64,000 nucleotides of DNA from the NCBI GenBank assembly GCA_023229795.1, contig JALNYP010000006.1, positions 22,985 to 86,984 on the forward strand. Direction: 5' to 3'. A program made the position numbers and the translations under genes. The notes beneath the pieces were generated by a model. It saw only the letters and a list, made by a program, of their open reading frames with translations, was not told where the DNA came from and did no database searches. Positions within the stretch are counted from its first letter, which is position 1, and the number at the start of each line of letters is the position of its first letter. Positions 32,966 through 41,384 of the stretch are shown here, piece after piece. This DNA comes from Syntrophobacterales bacterium. Its GTDB lineage: Bacteria > Desulfobacterota > Desulfobaccia > Desulfobaccales > 0-14-0-80-60-11.

Positions 32966-33592
32966 TTATCCCAGCATAATCATGGCGATAGCGCGGTACA
33001 GCGGCATGATAATGGCCCCCATAATGCCGGTATAAAAGAGGATGAGGATGAGGACGAACCCGACGGGCTGGAGGTAGGCATAGAGCCGGGCCAGCTCCCG
33101 GGGCAGAAAAAGCACCAGGATGTGGGAGCCGTCCAGGGGCGGGATGGGAATGAGGTTGAACAGGGCCAGGAAGATATTGATACTGACGCCGAAGTAAGCC
33201 ATCTGCATGAGGCCGGGGTTGTTGATCCCCAGGCGCAGCACGACCGAGAACAGCGCGGCCAGGGCCAGGTTGCTGACGGGCCCGGCGGCGCTCACCGCGA
33301 ACTCCCCCCAGCGGTAGTTGCGATAGTTGAGGGGGTTGACCGGCACCGGTTTGGCCCAGCCGAAGAGAATGCCGGCGTGGGTCATCAGGAGCAGCAGCGG
33401 CAGCAGGATGGTGCCGATGGGGTCGATGTGGGGGACCGGGTTGAGCGTGATCCGGCCCAGCATCCGGGCGGTGGGATCGCCGTTCAAAAGGGCCACGTAG
33501 CCGTGGGCCACTTCGTGGACGATGACCGAAAACAACAGGACCACGGCCATCAAGGCCGCTTCCAGGAGATAAGGAAAATTCATGCCGGGCAT
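32966..33592 (-). CDS. Site-2-type zinc metalloprotease (M50 family)
   Basis: 208 residues with five to six membrane segments. The zinc site HEVAHG lies in the first helix pair (VIVHEVAHGYVALLNGDPTA), and the third ligand is in NLIPIPPLDGSHIL. GWAKPVPVNPLNYRN and GPVSNLALA are standard for the YwhC/Rv-type M50B group. There is no PDZ or CBS domain, so it is a minimal member. It follows the phosphohexomutase gene by one base on the minus strand. Substrates are unknown. Confidence 0.9.
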   Translation of the reverse strand: MPGMNFPYLLEAALMAVVLLFSVIVHEVAHGYVALLNGDPTARMLGRITLNPVPHIDPIGTILLPLLLLMTHAGILFGWAKPVPVNPLNYRNYRWGEFAVSAAGPVSNLALAALFSVVLRLGINNPGLMQMAYFGVSINIFLALFNLIPIPPLDGSHILVLFLPRELARLYAYLQPVGFVLILILFYTGIMGAIIMPLYRAIAMIMLG

Positions 33593-33593
33593 G

Positions 33594-35012
33594 TCAGGCT
33601 TCCTGGATCAAGGCTTCTCCAGCACCTTTCAGCCGCTCTAAGGCCGTGAGGGACGAGGCCTCGAAATAGAAGCGCACCACCGGCTCGGTGCCAGAGGGCC
33701 GGAAACAGACCCAACTGCCGTCTTCCAGGACGTACTTGTGGCCGTCCAGGGTGATATGCTCCTTCACCGCCAGGTCTGCGAACCTGGCCGGCGTGGTCTG
33801 AAGCCGCACCAGCAGCCGCGCCTTGACTTCCGGCGTCAGCGCAAAATTGAGGCGGCGGTTGTAAACCGGGCCCACCTTGGCAAACAGGTCCTGGATCAGT
33901 TCGGGGAGGCCCTTGCGCTTCCGGGCCACCATTTCGGCCACCATGAGCCCGGCCAGGATACCGTCTTTTTCCGGCAGATGGTGCTTCATGGAGAAGCCTT
34001 CGCTTTCCTCTCCTATCATGACCACCTGGTCGTTGTTGATATATTCCCCCAGGTACTTGAAGCCCACCTTGGTGACGTACACCGGCCGGTTATACCGGGC
34101 GGCGATCCGGTCGAGCAGGTGGGTGGTGGCCACGTTGCGGGCCACGCCGCCGTCCCAGCCCCGGGTCTCGATGAGATAGTCGAAGAGCAGGCCCAGGACC
34201 GTATTGGCATCATGGTAAACGCCCGCCGCGTCCATGACCCCGAAACGGTCGGCGTCGGCGTCCACCGCCAGCCCCAGGTGGGCCCCGCTCGCCTGGACGC
34301 GGGCCGAGAGTTCCGGGAGGAATTCCTCGGACGGCTCCGGCCGGTGCCCCCCGAAGTAGGGGTCCCGATAGCCGTGGAGGACCTCCACCTGCGCCCCCGC
34401 TTCTTTCAGGAAGGCGTCCAGGTAATCGTGGCCGGTGCCGTACAGGACGTCCACCACCACTTTGAGGCCAGCTTTCTTCAAGACCTCGAGGTCCACCAGT
34501 TCCCTGAGGTGCTGAAAATAGGATTCCCGGGGTTCGAGGTCCACCACCAGGCCTTGTTCCCGGGCCTGGGCCAAGGGCATGGTCCTGACGGCCGCGGCGG
34601 TCATCTTGCCGATAAGGGACTCGATGGCGTTGGTCACCGGCGCGGGCGCGGGCCCGCCGGTGGCGGGCGAAAACTTGATGCCGTTGTACTCCGGGGGATT
34701 GTGGCTGGCGGTGATATTGATGGCCCCGCCGTGTTTGCCATCCCGGACGGCCCAACTCACTACCGGCGTGGGGCAATCCCGGGTGGTAAAGTGGCTGGTG
34801 ATGCCATTGCCGGCCATCACCTGGGCCGCGGCGGCTGCGAAGGCCTCGGACATAAAGCGGGTATCGTAGCCGATGACCACGCCCCGTTGGGCGAGGCCTT
34901 GTTGTTTCAGATAGTCGGAGATGCCCTGGCACACCAGGCGGGCGTTGGCGAAGGTGAAATCCTCCGCCAGAATGCCCCGCCAACCCGAGGTCCCGAATTT
35001 GATCTCTGTCAT
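33594..35012 (-). CDS. Phosphoglucomutase/phosphomannomutase
   Basis: 472 residues. The alpha-D-phosphohexomutase motifs are all present: catalytic serine loop TASHNPPEYNGIK, metal-binding DADADRFG, sugar-binding GEESEGFSMKHHLPEKDG, and phosphate-binding RPSGTEPVVRFY. The N-terminus IKFGTSGWRGILAEDF is typical. It interconverts hexose 1- and 6-phosphates for glycan precursors. Whether it prefers glucose or mannose cannot be settled. It is transcribed with the M50 protease gene. Confidence 0.92.
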   Translation of the reverse strand: MTEIKFGTSGWRGILAEDFTFANARLVCQGISDYLKQQGLAQRGVVIGYDTRFMSEAFAAAAAQVMAGNGITSHFTTRDCPTPVVSWAVRDGKHGGAINITASHNPPEYNGIKFSPATGGPAPAPVTNAIESLIGKMTAAAVRTMPLAQAREQGLVVDLEPRESYFQHLRELVDLEVLKKAGLKVVVDVLYGTGHDYLDAFLKEAGAQVEVLHGYRDPYFGGHRPEPSEEFLPELSARVQASGAHLGLAVDADADRFGVMDAAGVYHDANTVLGLLFDYLIETRGWDGGVARNVATTHLLDRIAARYNRPVYVTKVGFKYLGEYINNDQVVMIGEESEGFSMKHHLPEKDGILAGLMVAEMVARKRKGLPELIQDLFAKVGPVYNRRLNFALTPEVKARLLVRLQTTPARFADLAVKEHITLDGHKYVLEDGSWVCFRPSGTEPVVRFYFEASSLTALERLKGAGEALIQEA

Positions 35013-35123
35013 CTGGATTTATCCTTGGGGATGTTCTTCATCGGCCGGCAGCCAAGGGGCTGTGATCAGAGGCCAGGAGCTGATTTCCGGCCACTGATCA
35101 CTGACTACGGGCCACTTTCTCAC

Positions 35124-36380
35124 TTAGGTCCCCAAATCGTAGGATGCCAGATATTTTTCTTGCTCGGGGGTCAGGGTGTCGATATCCACCTGCATGGCCG
35201 CCAGTTTCAGCCGGGCGATCTCTCTGTCGATATCCTCCGGCACCGGGTAGACCTGCTTGGCGAACTTCTGGTGGTTCTGCGAAATGAATTCCGCGGACAG
35301 GGCCTGGTTGGCAAAGCTCATATCCATGACCGCCGAAGGATGGCCCTCAGCCGCGGCCAGGTTGACCAGGCGGCCTTCCGCCAGGAGATAAAGGCAGTTG
35401 CCGTTTTTCAGGGTAAATTCTTCCACTGCGTCCCGAATCTGGCGCCGGGCGGTGCTGAGGCCTTCCAGGGCCGCGATGTCGATCTCGACGTTGAAATGGC
35501 CGGAGTTGGAGAGAATAGCCCCGTCTTTCATGAGCTTGAAGTGCTCTTCCCGGATGACGTTGATGTCACCGGTGAGGGTGCAGAAGACGTCGCCGATCCG
35601 GGCGGCCTGCTCCATGGGCAGCACTTCATAGCCGTCCATCAGGGCCTCCAGGGCCTTGAGGGGGTTGACTTCGGTGACGATGACCCGGGCGCCCAGGCCC
35701 CGGGCCCGCATGGCCAGGCCCCGGCCGCACCAGCCGTAGCCGGCCACCACGAAGATGCCCCCGGCCATCAGCCGGTTGGTGGCCCGCAGGATGCCGTCCA
35801 AAGTGCTCTGGCCGGTGCCGTAGCGGTTATCGAAGAGGTACTTGGTCATGGCGTCGTTCACCGCGATGACCGGATAGCGCAGCACCCCGTCGGCGGCCAT
35901 GGCCTTGAGGCGGATCACGCCGGTGGTGGTCTCCTCGGTGCCGGCGAAGACCTCGGGGAGCAGTTCCTGGCGCTTGGTGTGGATGGTGAAGACCAGATCG
36001 GCCCCGTCGTCCATGGTCATCTGCGGCTTCACTTCGAGGGCCTGGTTGATGTGCTTATAATAGGTATCGCCGTCTTCGCCCTTGATGGCAAAGGTGGGAA
36101 TCTCTTCATACTTGGCCAGATACGCGGCCACGTCGTCCTGGGTGCTCAGGGGGTTCGAGGCACAGACGTGCACAATCGCGCCGCCGGCCTTCAGGGTGGC
36201 GGCCAGGACGCCGGTCTCGGTGGTGACGTGCAGGCAGGCGGCAATCCTGAGCCCGGCCAGGGGCTTTTCCCGCTCGAAGCGTTCCCGGATGGCGTTCAGC
36301 ACCGGCATATCCCGCCGGGCCCATTCCACCCGCAACCGGCCCTTATCGGCCAAATTTATATCTTTAACATCGTAATTCAT
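35124..36380 (-). CDS. ahcY: Adenosylhomocysteinase
   Basis: 418 residues from the ATG at 36380 (TGAGGA upstream; an in-frame start four codons earlier lies on the ribosome site). Motifs: ACLHVTTETGVLAATL, DDGADL, AVNDAMTKYLFDNRYGTGQS with the active-site Lys and Asp, NAD-binding VAGYGWCGRGLAMRARGLG, and SNSGHFNVEID. The C-terminus YLASYDLGT lacks the -YRY ending of many family members. It recycles S-adenosylhomocysteine. metK lies nine bases upstream on the same strand, giving a SAM-cycle operon. Confidence 0.95.
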   Translation of the reverse strand: MNYDVKDINLADKGRLRVEWARRDMPVLNAIRERFEREKPLAGLRIAACLHVTTETGVLAATLKAGGAIVHVCASNPLSTQDDVAAYLAKYEEIPTFAIKGEDGDTYYKHINQALEVKPQMTMDDGADLVFTIHTKRQELLPEVFAGTEETTTGVIRLKAMAADGVLRYPVIAVNDAMTKYLFDNRYGTGQSTLDGILRATNRLMAGGIFVVAGYGWCGRGLAMRARGLGARVIVTEVNPLKALEALMDGYEVLPMEQAARIGDVFCTLTGDINVIREEHFKLMKDGAILSNSGHFNVEIDIAALEGLSTARRQIRDAVEEFTLKNGNCLYLLAEGRLVNLAAAEGHPSAVMDMSFANQALSAEFISQNHQKFAKQVYPVPEDIDREIARLKLAAMQVDIDTLTPEQEKYLASYDLGT

Positions 36381-36388
36381 GCATGTCC

Positions 36389-37606
36389 TCATTTCGCCTG
36401 CGCGGCTTTTTGCGGCTGGCAGATACAGATGGGGGAGGGGCCTTTAAGCCCGGCCTTCTCCCGAAGCACGTCCACTTTGTTGACATATTCCCAGGTGAAG
36501 TCTGGATCGGTGCGCCCGAAATGGCCGTAAGCCGCAGTCTTCTTGAAGATGGGCCGCTGGAGCTCCAGATACTGGATCATGGACGCGGGCTTGAAGCTGA
36601 AGGTGGACTTGATGATATCCAGGAGCTTGTCCTCGGGAATGACCGCGGTGTCGTAGGTATAGACCATGACGGAAAGCGGATCGGGCAGGCCGATGGAGTA
36701 GGCCACCTGGACCTCACAGCGCTTGGCCAGTCCCGCGGCCACCACGTTCTTGGCCACGTGGCGCAGCATGTAGGACGTGGTCCGGTCCACCTTGGTGGGA
36801 TCTTTGCCCGAAAAGGCGCCGCCGCCGTGATAACCCCGGCCGCCATAGGTATCCACGATAATTTTGCGGCCGGTGATGCCGCAGTCGCCCAAGGGGCCAC
36901 CCACCACAAAGCGGCCGGTAGTGTTGACCAGAAATTTGGTGTCCACCAGCAGGTTGGCAGGGATGGTCTTCTTGATCACTTCCTCGATAATCGCCTCGCG
37001 CAAATCCTCATATTTGACGTCGGGATTATGCTGGGCCGCAATCACCACGGTATGCACGCTCTTGGGGGTGTTATTTTCATAGCGCACCGTCACCTGGGTC
37101 TTGCCGTCGGGCCGCAGGAACGGCAAAACGCCATCCTTTCTCACTTTGGCCAACCGCTCCGCCAGCCGATGCGCGTACCAGATGGGCATAGGCATCAGGT
37201 TTTCCGTCGAAGTGGAGGCGTAGCCGAACATCAACCCCTGGTCACCGGCGCCCTGCTCGGGGGAGAGCCCCCGGCCTTCCACCCCCTGGGCGATGTCGGG
37301 AGACTGCCGGTCCAAAGAGGTAAGCACCGCGCAGGTTTCCCAGTCGAAGCCCATGGATGAATCGTTATATCCGATCTCTTTGATAGTCTCACGGACGATG
37401 ACGGGGAAATCCAGCCGCGCGGTGGTGGTGATCTCTCCGGCAATCATGGCCAGGCCGGTGGTCACCATAGTTTCGCACGCCACCCGCGCAAACTTGTCTT
37501 GGGCAATGATGGCATCTAAAATAGCGTCGGAGATCTGGTCCGCCACCTTATCGGGATGCCCCTCGGTCACTGACTCCGAGGTAAAAAGAAAATCGGATTT
37601 GGCCAT
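36389..37606 (-). CDS. metK: S-adenosylmethionine synthase
   Basis: 405 residues from the ATG at 37606; AAGGAG lies ten bases upstream, and the in-frame upstream start at 37627 overlaps it. Motifs: FTSESVTEGHPDKVADQISDA, TGLAMIAGEITT, EQGAGDQGLMFGYA, GGAFSGKDPTKVDR and the FGRTDPDFTWE end. It makes SAM from methionine and ATP, supplying the many corrin methylases of the first region and AhcY's cycle. It is the first gene of a metK-ahcY unit. Confidence 0.96.
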   Translation of the reverse strand: MAKSDFLFTSESVTEGHPDKVADQISDAILDAIIAQDKFARVACETMVTTGLAMIAGEITTTARLDFPVIVRETIKEIGYNDSSMGFDWETCAVLTSLDRQSPDIAQGVEGRGLSPEQGAGDQGLMFGYASTSTENLMPMPIWYAHRLAERLAKVRKDGVLPFLRPDGKTQVTVRYENNTPKSVHTVVIAAQHNPDVKYEDLREAIIEEVIKKTIPANLLVDTKFLVNTTGRFVVGGPLGDCGITGRKIIVDTYGGRGYHGGGAFSGKDPTKVDRTTSYMLRHVAKNVVAAGLAKRCEVQVAYSIGLPDPLSVMVYTYDTAVIPEDKLLDIIKSTFSFKPASMIQYLELQRPIFKKTAAYGHFGRTDPDFTWEYVNKVDVLREKAGLKGPSPICICQPQKAAQAK

Positions 37607-37624
37607 CCTGGTCGGACTCCTTTG

Positions 37625-37662
37625 CAAAAAAAATAATCGCGGCGCGGGCCTGCGCCCGCGCC
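37625..37662 (-). terminator. Intrinsic terminator after panD
   Basis: On the minus strand GGCGCGGGC (37662-37654) pairs with GCCCGCGCC (37649-37641) around a 4-base loop, followed by GCGATTATTTTTTTT. It sits between panD and metK and should end the panC-panD transcript. Confidence 0.8.
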
Positions 37663-37675
37663 TATCCGAGTTAGC

Positions 37676-38071
37676 TTAAATTGATTTGGAGAAAAAAGCG
37701 AGAGGTTTTTCCGCCGAGGAGGTATTTTTGAGGCAGTTGCGTCGGTCCACCAGGACCACCTTGGGTTTATGGTGCTCCAGTTCGGCGGCTTCGTAAGTGG
37801 CGTAAGTGGTGATGATGATCACATCCCCCGGCGCGCCCTTGCGCGCCGCGGCGCCGTTCAAACAGATTACCCCGGAATTCTCTTCGCCTTCAATGGCATA
37901 GGTTTCAAACCGGTCGCCGTTGGAAACGTTGTACACATGGACCATTTCATAGGGCAGGATGTCCGCGGCCCGCATCAATTCCGCCGATATGGTGAGGGAC
38001 CCCTCATAGTTCAAATCGGCCTGGGTCACGGTAGCCCGGTGAATTTTGGATTTCATCATTACACGCAACAT
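37676..38071 (-). CDS. panD: Aspartate 1-decarboxylase (pyruvoyl enzyme)
   Basis: 131 residues. Self-cleavage site YEGSLTI (Gly-Ser) near residue 24, preceded by MMKSKIHRATVTQADL, and followed by YEMVHVYNVSNGDRF, NGAAARKGAPGD and ITTYATYEAAE, all typical of PanD. Cleavage at the serine makes the pyruvoyl cofactor, and the enzyme makes beta-alanine for pantothenate. Its start overlaps the end of panC by 13 bases. A downstream terminator separates it from metK. Confidence 0.95.
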   Translation of the reverse strand: MLRVMMKSKIHRATVTQADLNYEGSLTISAELMRAADILPYEMVHVYNVSNGDRFETYAIEGEENSGVICLNGAAARKGAPGDVIIITTYATYEAAELEHHKPKVVLVDRRNCLKNTSSAEKPLAFFSKSI

Positions 38072-38922
38072 AAACGGGACTCCGATAACATGGTATTGTC
38101 GATAAGGCGGGTTTTATTGATCCACACCGCCAGCAGCAAACGGGCTTCGCCCTCGATGGCCTCCACGTCCTCAAGGGTCTCGGGGTCCACCAGCGCGGCA
38201 TAGTCGATGCGGGTATAGGGCGTTGAAGTGATAATCTCGCTCCCGGCGGCCAAAATCTGCTCCCGGTCCTTCTCCCCTGAGATTACCAGGTCCCGGGCCG
38301 CCAGTAGGGCCCGATACAGGCACAGGGCCGCGGCCCGCTCTGCCGGGTTCAAGTAAGCGTTCCGGGAACTCATGGCCAGTCCGTCCGGCTCCCGGACGAT
38401 GGGCCGGCCTACGACCGTCACCGGCACGTCCAGGTCCGCGGCCATCCGTTTGATGACCTGCAACTGCTGATAGTCTTTTTCTCCGAACACGGCCGTGTGG
38501 GGCTGCACCTGGTGGAACAATTTGAGCACCACGGTGGCCACCCCGGTAAAGTGCCCCGGCCGGGAGGCGCCGCAGAGGCCCTGGGAGAGGGCCTCGACCG
38601 ATACATAGGTCTGGTACCCCGGGGGATACATGGCCGCGGCCTCAGGGGTATAGAGGACGTCCACGCCCACCTCCCGGGCCAAAGCCGCATCCCGCTCCAG
38701 ATCCCGGGGATAGCGCGCCAGATCTTCGGCCGGCCCGAACTGGGCGGGATTGACGAAGAGGCTCACCACCAGGCGGTCGGCCTGGGTTTTGCCATACTCC
38801 ATCAGGCTCAAGTGCCCCCGGTGGAAAAACCCCATGGTGGGCACCAGGGCGATATTCAGGCCTTGCCCGCGCCACTGCCGGGCCCGGGCCTGCATATCCT
38901 GGGGAGCGCTGATAATTTCCAT
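38059..38922 (-). CDS. panC: Pantothenate synthetase
   Basis: 287 residues. The nucleotidyltransferase motif VPTMGFFHRGHLSL (HxGH type), VSLFVNPAQFGPAEDLARYPR, GEKDYQQLQVIKRM, and MSSRNAYL (KMSKS equivalent) identify PanC. It joins pantoate and beta-alanine with ATP. No ribosome site precedes the ATG; seven T residues of a terminator-like hairpin abut it directly. An alternative ATG lies ten codons in, with CCAGGA upstream, but would remove conserved-length N-terminal residues. It forms an operon with panD. Confidence 0.92.
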   Translation of the reverse strand: MEIISAPQDMQARARQWRGQGLNIALVPTMGFFHRGHLSLMEYGKTQADRLVVSLFVNPAQFGPAEDLARYPRDLERDAALAREVGVDVLYTPEAAAMYPPGYQTYVSVEALSQGLCGASRPGHFTGVATVVLKLFHQVQPHTAVFGEKDYQQLQVIKRMAADLDVPVTVVGRPIVREPDGLAMSSRNAYLNPAERAAALCLYRALLAARDLVISGEKDREQILAAGSEIITSTPYTRIDYAALVDPETLEDVEAIEGEARLLLAVWINKTRLIDNTMLSESRLCCV

Positions 38923-38953
38923 AAAAAAACCCCAGACCTGATTCTCTGGGGGG
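38923..38953 (-). promoter_or_regulatory. Attenuator-like terminator hairpin abutting panC
   Basis: Reading the minus strand, CCCCAGA (38951-38945) pairs with TCTGGGG (38936-38930) around an 8-base loop, and seven T follow at 38929-38923, immediately before the panC ATG. A canonical intrinsic terminator inside a leader that begins at a good promoter suggests conditional termination. Confidence 0.6.
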
Positions 38954-39016
38954 ATGTCGCCCTCCGAGTCTCAGTCCGCCTACACCGGATCCAAGCTCTG
39001 GGTAAAAATCTATTAA

Positions 39017-39046
39017 TTTTTACCACGTTGACCGGATCATTGTCAA
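39017..39046 (-). promoter_or_regulatory. Promoter for the panC-panD operon
   Basis: On the minus strand TTGACA (39046-39041) is followed after 18 bp by TAAAAA (39022-39017). Transcription would start about 90 nt before panC, leaving a leader ending in the terminator-like hairpin at 38923-38953. Confidence 0.55.
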
Positions 39047-39395
39047 TATATTGTTAGATATTGACGGCTCCGGGAAGCAGGCCCGCCAAATATTTCCCGT
39101 GGGGAGGCGCAGGCGCGGCGGGGGAGGCTGGATTTTTCTCCTGAGGTAGGGTGCGCACTGCGCACCATTGACCTAGAGCAAAGCTGTCGTAGGGCGGGAA
39201 AGCGCAGCGCATCCCGCCTTCAGCCATTGGGTTGGTCCTGATTCTTGCCGCCATATATTCGCGCCTAGGTTCCTTATGGTATCTTCTTCTTCACGGTCAC
39301 GCACACCGTCTGTGATGAGGGTTACCATGCGCGTCTGGAGATGGAATAATGCTAATGGCGGGATGCGCTGCGCTTTCCCGCCCTACTGTTACGGA
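39047..39395. other. Repeat-rich gene-free stretch between panC leader and methyltransferase gene
   Basis: Apart from the pan leader, the 473-bp gap 38923-39395 holds a GGTGCGC palindrome at 39146-39166, and two inverted copies of a 30-bp palindromic unit (39190-39219 and 39357-39386). Between those copies I see no ORF worth calling. Confidence 0.55.
39190..39386. repeat. Perfect 30-bp inverted repeat pair
   Basis: Bases 39190-39219 and the reverse complement of 39357-39386 are identical over 30 positions (starting GTAGGGCGGGAAAGCGCAGC). Each copy is itself partly palindromic around GCGCAGCGC. The copies enclose 137 bp without an ORF. Confidence 0.75.
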
Positions 39396-41042
39396 TTACA
39401 GCAACTCTCCCTGCTGATCTTTAGGGCTAGGCCCTTTATGCCGGCGGGCCGCTTTCTTGAAGGTCCCGGACGGGGCGAAGCGGGGGTACTGCAATTCCTT
39501 CCCGGCGAACAGCTCGGCGATGGTGAGGATTTGCAGCCGGGGGAAGCGGTGGCCGGGAAAAAATTCGGGCTCATAAAACCCCGCGGCCGCGGCCTCTTCC
39601 CGCATGGGTCTGGTGGGCGGCTTCAGGGTCAGAAACGCGCCGATGGCGGCCTGTTCCCGCTCCAGCACCCCTTTCAGGTCCCGGATGTCGCCCGCCTTGA
39701 CGCCGCCGCTCTTCACCTGAATCAAGACGCGCTTGTATTTGCCGGAGTTGTCGTCATTGAAATGGATCACCCCGTCGATCCCCGAGTCTGCGCCCTTCTT
39801 TTTATCCTGGGCCGGGCGGGCCGCCACCCGGCCCAAGGTCCACCACTCGAACTGGTGGCGGTTGGCCAGGGCCAGGGCCTCGGCGCTGAGCACGTCGGCG
39901 GGCTCGCCGATCACCTCGAAGGGGGCCAGGTCCGGGTCGAAGCTGTCGTGCAGGCGCTGTTTGATGAGCGTGATGGCGAGATGGGTAACGTCGATGCCGA
40001 TCCAGCGGCGTTTCAACCGCTCCGCCACGTTCAGGGCGGTGCCGCAGCCGCAGAAGGGGTCGAGCACCAAGTCGCCTGTGTTGCTGCTGGCCCGGATGAT
40101 ACGCTCCAACAGGGCTTCGGGCTTTTGGGTGGGGTAGCCGAGGCGTTCTTTGGCTTGGGCATTAATGGGTGGAATATCATCCCAGAAATCCTGAAGAGGC
40201 ACCCCTTTAACTTCATCCAGATAACGTTTATATCTTGGCCATCCTCCTGCGGGTGGCCAATAAATCCTCCCTTCTGCATCCAATTTTTCCAAATTTTCAA
40301 TAGTAAACTTCCAGTGATTTCCTTTGGCAGCGACATCGAAGTCGCGCCATTTTTCACCAGAAGAACCATGTCTAATTCCCATGGCCGTTAAATCACTTGC
40401 AGTCCAGCGGCGACCATCTTGGTCTATTTGTGTGTAATGAGATTTTATATGTTTTTCAGCATACTCAGTATGTATCGGATTCCATAAGTAAGAATCCGTT
40501 TTGGTGTAGAAAAATATCACGTCATGAACCGGCCCATATCTTTTTGCACTGCTATGGGCGCTCGTGCGCTTCCAACTGATTTCATTACGAAAATTTTTCG
40601 GACTGAAAATGACATCCAGCAACAATTTTACATAATGACTCGCGGTCGGATCGCAGTGCAGATACATGGACCCCGTGGGCTTCAGGACCCGGTGCAGTTC
40701 CACCAGGCGCACCGCCATCATGGTGAGGTAGGCCATCATATTGTTCTGGCCCAGGAAGGAACGCAGGGCCTGGAGCAGGTCGGCCAGTTTCCGGGGCCCC
40801 AGGGTGACCGCGTCCCGGTAAGCGCCTTCGGCCTCGACGCCCCATTGCCAGGTGTCTTCGAACGCGGTGATCTGGGCCGCGGATTTCTCGCCGCTCTTCT
40901 CGGCGAACAGGACGTTATAGGTGGCGTTGGAGTTGAAGGGCGGGTCGAGGTAGATCAGGTCCACGCTGCCCGCGGGGATATGCTGGCCCCGGAGGATATC
41001 CAGGTTGTCGCCGAAGTAAAGTTGATTCTTCCAGGTGTCCAT
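39396..41042 (-). CDS. DNA methyltransferase fused to a PD-(D/E)XK-type nuclease-like domain
   Basis: 548 residues. The N-terminal part is an N4/N6 amino-methyltransferase of the beta class: motif IV DLIYLDPPFNSNATYN near residues 28-43 comes before motif I, which appears late as DPFCGCGTALNVAERL. KPEALLERIIRAS lies between. The stretch around 150-280, from more AT-rich DNA, is probably the target recognition region. Residues about 410-490 (GADSGIDGVIHF, RVLIQVKSGGVKAGDI) look like a restriction-endonuclase-type core with Asp and QVK motifs. No separate restriction gene is near. It may be a single-chain restriction-modification enzyme or a solitary methylase with a nuclease-like accessory domain. 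Confidence 0.82.
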   Translation of the reverse strand: MDTWKNQLYFGDNLDILRGQHIPAGSVDLIYLDPPFNSNATYNVLFAEKSGEKSAAQITAFEDTWQWGVEAEGAYRDAVTLGPRKLADLLQALRSFLGQNNMMAYLTMMAVRLVELHRVLKPTGSMYLHCDPTASHYVKLLLDVIFSPKNFRNEISWKRTSAHSSAKRYGPVHDVIFFYTKTDSYLWNPIHTEYAEKHIKSHYTQIDQDGRRWTASDLTAMGIRHGSSGEKWRDFDVAAKGNHWKFTIENLEKLDAEGRIYWPPAGGWPRYKRYLDEVKGVPLQDFWDDIPPINAQAKERLGYPTQKPEALLERIIRASSNTGDLVLDPFCGCGTALNVAERLKRRWIGIDVTHLAITLIKQRLHDSFDPDLAPFEVIGEPADVLSAEALALANRHQFEWWTLGRVAARPAQDKKKGADSGIDGVIHFNDDNSGKYKRVLIQVKSGGVKAGDIRDLKGVLEREQAAIGAFLTLKPPTRPMREEAAAAGFYEPEFFPGHRFPRLQILTIAELFAGKELQYPRFAPSGTFKKAARRHKGPSPKDQQGELL

Positions 41043-41190
41043 GGCCTGGAATCCAGATTATCGTTTTACCGGCGGGAAGGAAAGAGAAAATTCACGGGAA
41101 TGAGGGGCGGCTTGGCGGGTCTGTTCTCGTCCCCAAGCCCTGGTTGGGTTACCTCTGGGCTTTCAAGTTCAATTGTAACCAGAAAAAAAG

Positions 41191-41246
41191 TGGTGCGTAG
41201 GACGCACCCTACACTTTCTTAATGTAGGGTGCGTCCTACGCACCAT
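41191..41246. repeat. Long palindrome made of two inverted GGTGCGTAGG units
   Basis: TGGTGCGTAGGACGCACCCT and its inverted partner AGGGTGCGTCCTACGCACCA flank a 16-base centre (ACACTTTCTTAATGT). Each unit is itself a hairpin, so this is a double palindrome of the same family as 7417-7438. Confidence 0.8.
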
Positions 41247-41269
41247 GACTCTGCTTGGGAAAAAGACAA

Positions 41270-41294
41270 GGGCGACCCAACGGGTCGCCCCTAC
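41270..41294. repeat. GGGCGACCC palindromic repeat
   Basis: GGGCGACCCAACGGGTCGCC followed by CCTAC, a perfect hairpin of the same general design as the GGGCGGACC repeats. Confidence 0.6.
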
Positions 41295-41384
41295 CTAAGG
41301 ATTGGGGGTGGGGGTTTGGGGGAGTTTTTCGTAAGCGTAAGGGGCCTCTGCCCCTTAGCCCCCTCCCCCGCTTCCCTTGACCTT

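Larger units (their letters stand above)
41043..41384. other. Gene-free, repeat-rich stretch
   Basis: 342 bp between the methyltransferase gene and the MvhD stop. It contains the long palindrome at 41191-41246 and a GGGCGACCC/GGGTCGCCC palindrome at 41270-41294. No ORF, promoter or RNA gene could be supported. Confidence 0.55.

Noticed and set aside
33738..36530. A 930-residue open frame on the plus strand, antisense to the phosphohexomutase and ahcY genes
   Set aside because: It is the shadow of two genes with strong family motifs on the minus strand; GC-rich codons leave few stops in other frames. No motif is recognisable in its translation.
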